NCBI GenBank assembly: GCA_036505875.1
Contig: DASXSR010000138.1
Span: forward strand, 1-8,909
Origin: Onstottus_A sp036505875
Lineage (GTDB): Bacteria; Acidobacteriota; Blastocatellia; UBA7656
DNA length: 8,909 bases
Direction of reading: 5' to 3'
Positions 5,551-8,909 of the stretch are shown one piece after another (positions within the stretch are counted from its first letter, which is position 1; the number at the start of each line of letters is the position of its first letter). Made by a program: the position numbers and the translations under genes. The notes beneath the pieces were generated by a model that was not told the origin of the DNA, searched no databases, and saw nothing but the letters and a program-made list of their open reading frames with translations.

Positions 5551-5931
5551 TTACTTGAATTCAAGGCCGCAGTTCAGGCATCTGTGCGGATCTTTAATCA
5601 ACAGAAACAGCAGAGTGAGCAGGCAGGTAAACGGAGCTCCGATCACGGCGACTAGTATCGCCCAAAGCGGCACAGTGCCTTTGACTACGCTTGTGGAATT
5701 ACAACGAGGACACGACATCGGCGGCACGATGGGCCGCGCGGCCGGCGGAGGTGGAGGCGTCCCGTAACTCGTCGGCGGATGGTAACTTGCCGGCGAGCTT
5801 TCGCCTGCGGCTGGCGGCGGCACGGACGGAATGTAACCAGAGTTAGGGTCACGCTGGGTGAGCGGCGCCGAGCAGTAGCGACAGAAGTTTGATCCTTCGC
5901 GATTCTCCGCCCCGCACTTCGCACAAATCAT
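5551..5931 (-). CDS. Membrane-inserted double zinc-ribbon protein
   Basis: The 126-residue protein starts at ATG 5931 with AGGAG ten bases upstream. Residues 1-20 form a zinc ribbon with CAKC (3 and 6) and CRYC (17 and 20). A proline-rich disordered linker runs from about 30 to 72. A second pair, CPRC (74 and 77), is followed by a hydrophobic segment (about 88-112, WAILVAVIGAPFTCLLTLLF), and then CLNC (118 and 121) near the end. The second ribbon is therefore split by a hydrophobic stretch. This architecture is like LITAF-type zinc domains, where a hydrophobic insert dips into the membrane, and it is also seen in uncharacterised bacterial zinc-ribbon proteins. A regulatory or membrane-scaffold role is possible, but function is unknown. 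It lies upstream of the TonB gene on the same strand with a 170-base gap, so co-transcription is possible but not shown. Confidence 0.82.
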   Translation of the reverse strand: MICAKCGAENREGSNFCRYCSAPLTQRDPNSGYIPSVPPPAAGESSPASYHPPTSYGTPPPPPAARPIVPPMSCPRCNSTSVVKGTVPLWAILVAVIGAPFTCLLTLLFLLIKDPHRCLNCGLEFK

Positions 5932-6031
5932 TGAACGGTTTCTCCTGCCCGGCCTTTAATCAAAAGCGGTGTCTTGCAGACTAATTCGTCAACGCCATAG
6001 TGTCAATGCGCGGCAAGGGACCCAAACGACA

Positions 6032-6068
6032 AAAGAGACACAAGGGACAAGAGGTTTCTAGTCTCTTT
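6032..6068. repeat. Inverted repeat in the intergenic region after the creatininase gene
   Basis: AAAGAGAC (6032-6039) and GTCTCTTT (6061-6068) are perfect 8-bp inverted arms around a 21-base loop. The flanks are low in complexity and purine-rich (6031-6053) or CT-rich. The element lies downstream of the creatininase stop and upstream of the zinc-ribbon gene. It could act as a weak terminator or be a member of a dispersed intergenic repeat family. The rest of the 165-base gap (5932-6096) shows no gene. Confidence 0.45.
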
Positions 6069-6096
6069 CGTGCCTATGTACGCTTTTTACCTGTGG

Positions 6097-6924
6097 TCAC
6101 CGCTCGAACAGTCCCGCCATATCCCACTTGCGGCGAGTGTCGATGATCAGCTTCGCCACCTTCGCAGTCACCTTCGCAAAGTACTCGTTGGCCTTCGCCT
6201 GATCGAACTTCACGTAGCCCTGTCCCTCTTTGTACAAACCGATCGAAGACGGAGCGGGGTAAGCCGAGTAAGTTCCCGGCGCAGCGTTCGGAGTGGCAAG
6301 CTCATCCGAATAACGCTCTTTGTGAACCAGCTTTGGGTCGATCGCTTGAATGAAAGCAGTCTCGTTCCACCCCGCGTGACCTCCGTCCTCTCCGAACACG
6401 GACAGCGTTACATCCGAAGCGTAGCTCCACCAATTGATCACCAGCGTTCGAACTCGCTTCTCCTGACCGATCTCGGTCGCAATCTGATTGAGCACTGCGG
6501 TCTGCGGTCCGCCGTGCCCGTTGATCACGATGATGTTTTTGAATCCATTCCTGGCCAGCCCCGCCATCACGTCGCGAGCGTAGCCTCGATAGGCGGCTTC
6601 CGAAATCGAAAACGCGCCAGGGTAAGCGTCCATACTTCCCGTTATGCCATACGGAATGATCGGCGCAATCATCGCGTTCACCTCGCGGGCGATCTTTCGC
6701 GCGATCGCGATGGGCGCTGTGATGTCAGCTCCATTGTTGATGACGCCGTGCGGCTCGAGCGTGCCTGTGGGAAGGATTACCGTGTTGATCTTTGACGGAA
6801 CGGCCTCCTTGAATTCCATCCAGTTGATGTCGCTCATATCGCGCGTCGAGACAACGTCGGGCGCCTGGGCCAGTGCCGGCGCGGAGCACACTGCGATCAA
6901 GAAGCAAAAAACACGAATTGACAC
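6097..6924 (-). CDS. Secreted creatininase-family metal-dependent amidohydrolase
   Basis: The frame is open to a TTG at 6945, but AGGAGG (6939-6934) lies just after that codon and nine bases before a GTG at 6924, so I use 6924, giving 275 residues. Residues 1-20 are a Sec signal (VFCFLIAVCSAPALA, cleaved before QA). The creatininase fold follows: LPTGTLEPHG (51-60) and NNGAD (64-68) place Glu57, His59 and Asp68 at the spacing of the metal ligands in the family. NGHGG (136-140) and GGHAGWNETA (181-190) supply the other active-site loops. Family members open cyclic or formamide amide bonds (creatinine, FAPy, mycofactocin precursor). The Sec signal implies action outside the cytoplasm, which is unusual for creatininase itself; the substrate is unknown. 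The gene stands alone, divergent from the OmpA-type gene. Confidence 0.88.
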   Translation of the reverse strand: MSIRVFCFLIAVCSAPALAQAPDVVSTRDMSDINWMEFKEAVPSKINTVILPTGTLEPHGVINNGADITAPIAIARKIAREVNAMIAPIIPYGITGSMDAYPGAFSISEAAYRGYARDVMAGLARNGFKNIIVINGHGGPQTAVLNQIATEIGQEKRVRTLVINWWSYASDVTLSVFGEDGGHAGWNETAFIQAIDPKLVHKERYSDELATPNAAPGTYSAYPAPSSIGLYKEGQGYVKFDQAKANEYFAKVTAKVAKLIIDTRRKWDMAGLFER

Positions 6925-6933
6925 GAGTGGAGT

Positions 6934-6939
6934 CCTCCT
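6934..6939 (-). promoter_or_regulatory. Ribosome-binding site AGGAGG deciding the GTG start at 6924
   Basis: AGGAGG on the minus strand is followed by nine bases and a GTG. It lies inside the codons after the only upstream start (TTG 6945), which therefore cannot use it. The spacing is slightly long but workable. Confidence 0.6.
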
Positions 6940-7237
6940 ATTCAAAACTTGATGACTGCCAGATTCTTTCGGTCGCCCCGCCCGCTTGTCAAGAAATGCT
7001 CGCGAAGAGTAATTCTCGCCGAGGCCGCCAGCAGGAAATTCTTACACGGCGCTTCTGTATACTTTCCGCTCATGCCCTCGGGCCAGTAGCCAGACTACGA
7101 GGTTTGGCGCTTGTTTTGGCGATTCTGTTAGTCCCGATTGCCCGCCAAAGGCGGCATAACGATTGCTCGTCCAGTGTCGGGCGGAGATGTGGTCAGCTCT
7201 GCTTCAGCACTAAGATTCCAGCTTTGGAGAAAAAGAA
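6940..7237. other. Divergent intergenic region between the creatininase and OmpA-type genes
   Basis: About 300 bases without a gene lie between two divergent starts and should hold both promoters. On the plus strand, TTGTCA (6984-6989 region) with TAATTC 18 bases later and TATACT (7058-7063) are possible promoter elements, but none is convincing. A short CCGCC-AAA-GGCGG hairpin occurs near 7143-7155. GGAGA about seven bases before the ATG at 7238 is the ribosome-binding site of the OmpA-type gene. I find no tRNA, small ORF with a good start signal, or clear small-RNA terminator. Confidence 0.5.
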
Positions 7238-7957
7238 ATGAGGAGATTTGCGATCTTGACAGCATTGATGACGGTCCTGGCATTGAGCTCCATCGGATGC
7301 GCCACAAAGAAATACGTTCGCAACCGAGTGAGCGAGCGAGTGACTCCGCTTGAGCAACGCACCGGCGAGTTGGAAGAAACGTCACGCCGCAGCAGCCAGG
7401 ACCTCGCCAGGCTCTCGACTGACGTAACCGACGTTCGAGGTAGGGCCGATCGCGCGCAGTCGCAGGCCGACGCCGCGCTGACTCGCGCCGAGGAAGCAAA
7501 TACACGCGTGACCGGCGCCGAGCAATCGGTGAACGACCTTCGAACCAACATCGACAACTACTCGGTTCAGACCACCTCCGTGGTGCACTTCAAGTTCAAC
7601 AAGTATGACTTGACTCCCGAAGCCAAAGAGTCGCTCGATCAGTTGGCGTCGCAGATCAAAGACCGTGAGAACTTCCTTCTGGAGATCCAGGGATTTGCGG
7701 ACTGGGTTGGTAGCGACGCTTACAACAACCAGTTGACTCAGAAGCGAGCCGATTCGGTCAGGCGCTATCTGGCCGAGCAGCACAACATTTCCCTGTTCAG
7801 GATGCACATCCTGGGATTTGGCGAGTTGCGGCCTGTTGCGGACAACAAGACCCGCTCGGGGCGCGCCGAGAACCGCAGAGTCGAGGTCCGGTTGCTGACT
7901 CGCAACATTGCCGGCGCCCGCGCGACGCCGGCCAAGACGACCGAACAACAGCGTTAG
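7238..7957 (+). CDS. OmpA/Pal-type peptidoglycan-associated lipoprotein with coiled coil
   Basis: The 239-residue protein starts at ATG 7238 behind GGAGA. Residues 1-20 are a hydrophobic signal ending SSIG before Cys21 (CATKKYV), a lipobox with an atypical serine at -3, so lipidation is likely but not certain. Residues about 30-108 are a charged, Ala-rich coiled coil (ERVTPLEQRTGELEE, ADRAQSQADAALTRAEEA). Residues about 113-222 are an OmpA C-terminal domain: VVHFKFNKYDLTPEA, then LEIQGFADWVG, NNQLTQKRADSVRRYL and ENRRVEVRL. Asp155 and Arg170 are 15 residues apart, the spacing of the residues that hold the diaminopimelate of peptidoglycan in OmpA-like domains. It would tie a membrane, probably the outer one, to the cell wall. 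The tail is short and disordered. No tol genes are next to it, so it is probably not the Tol-Pal lipoprotein. Confidence 0.92.
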   Translation: MRRFAILTALMTVLALSSIGCATKKYVRNRVSERVTPLEQRTGELEETSRRSSQDLARLSTDVTDVRGRADRAQSQADAALTRAEEANTRVTGAEQSVNDLRTNIDNYSVQTTSVVHFKFNKYDLTPEAKESLDQLASQIKDRENFLLEIQGFADWVGSDAYNNQLTQKRADSVRRYLAEQHNISLFRMHILGFGELRPVADNKTRSGRAENRRVEVRLLTRNIAGARATPAKTTEQQR

Positions 7958-8016
7958 CCTCCTTCCCTCAATGTCGAATTGCTGAAGGACGACAGTTAAT
8001 TAAGCCCCCGAACAGC

Positions 8017-8048
8017 AAGGCGGACCCGTGAGTTGGGTCCGCCTTTTT
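8017..8048 (+). terminator. Rho-independent terminator of the OmpA-type gene
   Basis: GGCGGACCC (8019-8027) pairs perfectly with GGGTCCGCC (8035-8043) around a seven-base loop, followed by five T (8044-8048); two A before the stem extend it against the T run. It lies 59 bases after the OmpA-type stop codon and rules out the GTG at 8028 in its loop as the start of the next gene. Confidence 0.95.
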
Positions 8049-8061
8049 GTGTCAGCGCGAC

Positions 8062-8090
8062 TTGACGGTTTCCCCGAGGCCGTCTTAATA
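8062..8090 (+). promoter_or_regulatory. Possible promoter of the macro-Nudix unit
   Basis: TTGACG (8062-8067, five of six consensus bases) is followed after 17 bases by TTAATA (8085-8090), a poor -10. The TAATAA one base later is an alternative. If used, transcription would begin at or within a few bases of the ATG at 8100, giving an almost leaderless mRNA. The position just after a strong terminator favours a promoter here. Confidence 0.4.
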
Positions 8091-8099
8091 AGAGTTGTG

Positions 8100-8651
8100 A
8101 TGAAAGTCGAGCTGGGCCAAGGTGACATCACCAATCAGCCCGACGTCGACGCAATCGTCAACGCCGCTAACACCGAGTTGTGGCTGGGCTCAGGCGTCGC
8201 GGGCGCAATTGCAAGACGCGGCGGACCTGAAATCGAGCGCGAAGCCGTCGCGCAAGGCCCGATCAGTCTCGGACAAGCGGTTGTGACTACCGCCGGCAAC
8301 CTGCCGAATAAGTTTGTAATCCACGCCGCGGCGATGGGCTATCGCGACGCAGACCGCGCCGTGCCCAAGCGCGCGGGCTCGGCCTCCAGCGAAGCGATCA
8401 TTCGCGATGCCACGACCAACAGCATCGAGCTGGCAGAGAACTCAGGCTGTCGCTCGATTGCGTTCCCCGCGCTCGCAACCGGCGTGGGCGGGTTTCCGGT
8501 TGACGAATGCGCGCGCGTGATGATCGGAGCGGCAAAAGACTATGCTGCGGAGCATCCACAATCCAAAATCGATCGCGTGATTTTTGTGTTGTTTTCCATG
8601 GATGATTTTCAAGTGTTCCAGCGAGAACTGAAACAGATCGAGCGCAGCTGA
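8100..8651 (+). CDS. Macro domain protein (ADP-ribose-binding, probable ADP-ribosyl hydrolase or phosphatase)
   Basis: I start at ATG 8100, giving 183 residues, because the frame's earlier start lies inside the upstream terminator. Only a weak purine stretch precedes the ATG. The protein is a single macro domain: LGQGDIT (Asp9 contacts adenine), AIVNAANTELWLGSGVAGAI with the two Asn of the NAAN motif and the GSGV loop, GPISLGQAVVTTAGNLP and KFVIHAAAM. The second ligand loop ALATGVGGFP (125-133) and a final strand RVIFVLFSM follow. The GSGVAGAI and GPISLGQAVVT forms resemble the Af1521-like group rather than MacroD enzymes, whose loop reads GGGGVDGAIH. Such proteins bind ADP-ribose and can remove ADP-ribose from proteins or DNA, or hydrolyse ADP-ribose-1''-phosphate; which one applies is not decidable here. 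The Nudix gene 12 bases downstream suggests shared ADP-ribose metabolism. Confidence 0.92.
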   Translation: MKVELGQGDITNQPDVDAIVNAANTELWLGSGVAGAIARRGGPEIEREAVAQGPISLGQAVVTTAGNLPNKFVIHAAAMGYRDADRAVPKRAGSASSEAIIRDATTNSIELAENSGCRSIAFPALATGVGGFPVDECARVMIGAAKDYAAEHPQSKIDRVIFVLFSMDDFQVFQRELKQIERS

Positions 8652-8663
8652 CGCGAGGATGGT

Positions 8664-8909
8664 GTGACACAAAGCGAACAAACGCCCGCGAAGGCTTACT
8701 GTTACGATTATCCTCGCCCTGCGCTGACTGTGGACATAGTGCTGTTTCACCGAAGCGCAGAAGGCGTGGAGGTGCTGCTGATCAAACGTGCGCACGATCC
8801 GTTCAAAGATCTTTGGGCTTTTCCCGGTGGGTTCGTGGATGAGGACGAGTCGCTTGAGGATGCTGCCGCCCGCGAGCTTCGCGAAGAGACCGGGCTGGTC
8901 GGCGTTCAT
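8664..8909 (+). CDS. Nudix hydrolase, N-terminal part (probable ADP-ribose pyrophosphatase-like)
   Basis: The start is GTG 8664, with GAGGA about four bases before it; 82 codons are visible and the frame is open at the window edge. The sequence reads TQSEQTPAKAYCYDYPRPAL, then VDIVLF, VEVLLIKRAHDPFKDLWAFP and the complete Nudix box at 56-78. The box has Gly56, Glu62, then Arg70-Glu71, the metal-binding pair Glu74-Glu75 and Gly77. This YDYPRPAxTVD plus HDPFKxxWAFPGGF pattern is usual for the ADP-ribose pyrophosphatase-like branch, and also for the Nudix part of NrtR regulators, so the missing C-terminus matters. The reaction expected is cleavage of ADP-ribose to AMP and ribose 5-phosphate. The gap to the macro gene is only 12 bases, so the two are probably one operon. 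The longer frame on the opposite strand over this region is a shadow. Confidence 0.9.
   Translation, partial: MTQSEQTPAKAYCYDYPRPALTVDIVLFHRSAEGVEVLLIKRAHDPFKDLWAFPGGFVDEDESLEDAAARELREETGLVGVH

Noticed and set aside
6070..6795. A 241-codon frame on the plus strand.
   Set aside because: It is antisense to the creatininase gene, Arg- and Ser-rich, and without motifs.
8028..8099. N-terminal extension of the macro protein from the GTG at 8028.
   Set aside because: That GTG is in the loop of a strong intrinsic terminator, and the macro fold begins only at the ATG at 8100.
8442..8909. A 155-codon frame on the minus strand at the right edge.
   Set aside because: It overlaps the macro gene and the Nudix box, both unmistakable on the plus strand, and has no family signature.

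Overview
The window looks like a chromosomal housekeeping and accessory mix from a Gram-negative, GC-rich environmental bacterium, most likely an acidobacterium (Blastocatellia-like). This taxonomic call is inference. It rests on the style of the two TonB-C-terminal-domain proteins (one fused to TPRs behind a Sec signal, one with a glycine-rich linker), a secreted YbjN-like protein, and an OmpA-type lipoprotein. There is no rRNA, tRNA, transposase or CRISPR array in the window.

Layout. 1-425 (+) is the end of a cyclophilin-type peptidyl-prolyl isomerase. 440-920 (-) is a ParD/ParE-like toxin-antitoxin pair: the small antitoxin is intact, but the parE-like toxin is broken by one 8-bp tandem duplication. 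1015-1404 (+) is a Smr-domain protein. 2864-1434 (-) is a two-gene unit of a secreted YbjN-like protein and a secreted TonB-CTD/TPR protein, preceded on the same strand by a quinone oxidoreductase (3908-2931). 3957-4367 (+) is an unrecognised 136-aa protein transcribed away from the oxidoreductase. 5380-4391 (-) is a membrane-anchored TonB protein, and 5931-5551 (-) a membrane-inserted double zinc-ribbon protein. 6924-6097 (-) is a secreted creatininase-family hydrolase. 7238-7957 (+) is an OmpA/Pal-type lipoprotein closed by a clear intrinsic terminator (8017-8048). 8100-8651 (+) is a macro-domain protein, followed 12 bp later by the start of a Nudix hydrolase that runs off the window.

How the genes fit together. 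The envelope theme is strong: two TonB-type proteins, a peptidoglycan-binding lipoprotein, a secreted YbjN-like protein, a secreted creatininase and a membrane zinc-ribbon protein. The macro and Nudix genes form a plausible ADP-ribose processing pair. The most informative hidden feature is the toxin remnant at 440-732. It becomes a complete 94-residue ParE-like protein when one copy of an 8-bp repeat is removed. Two other short direct duplications lie within the next 800 bp. Several promoters look like extended -10 elements (TGnTATAAT-like). Two genes (2382-2864 and 6097-6924) probably start at internal GTG codons chosen by strong AGGAGG ribosome-binding sites.
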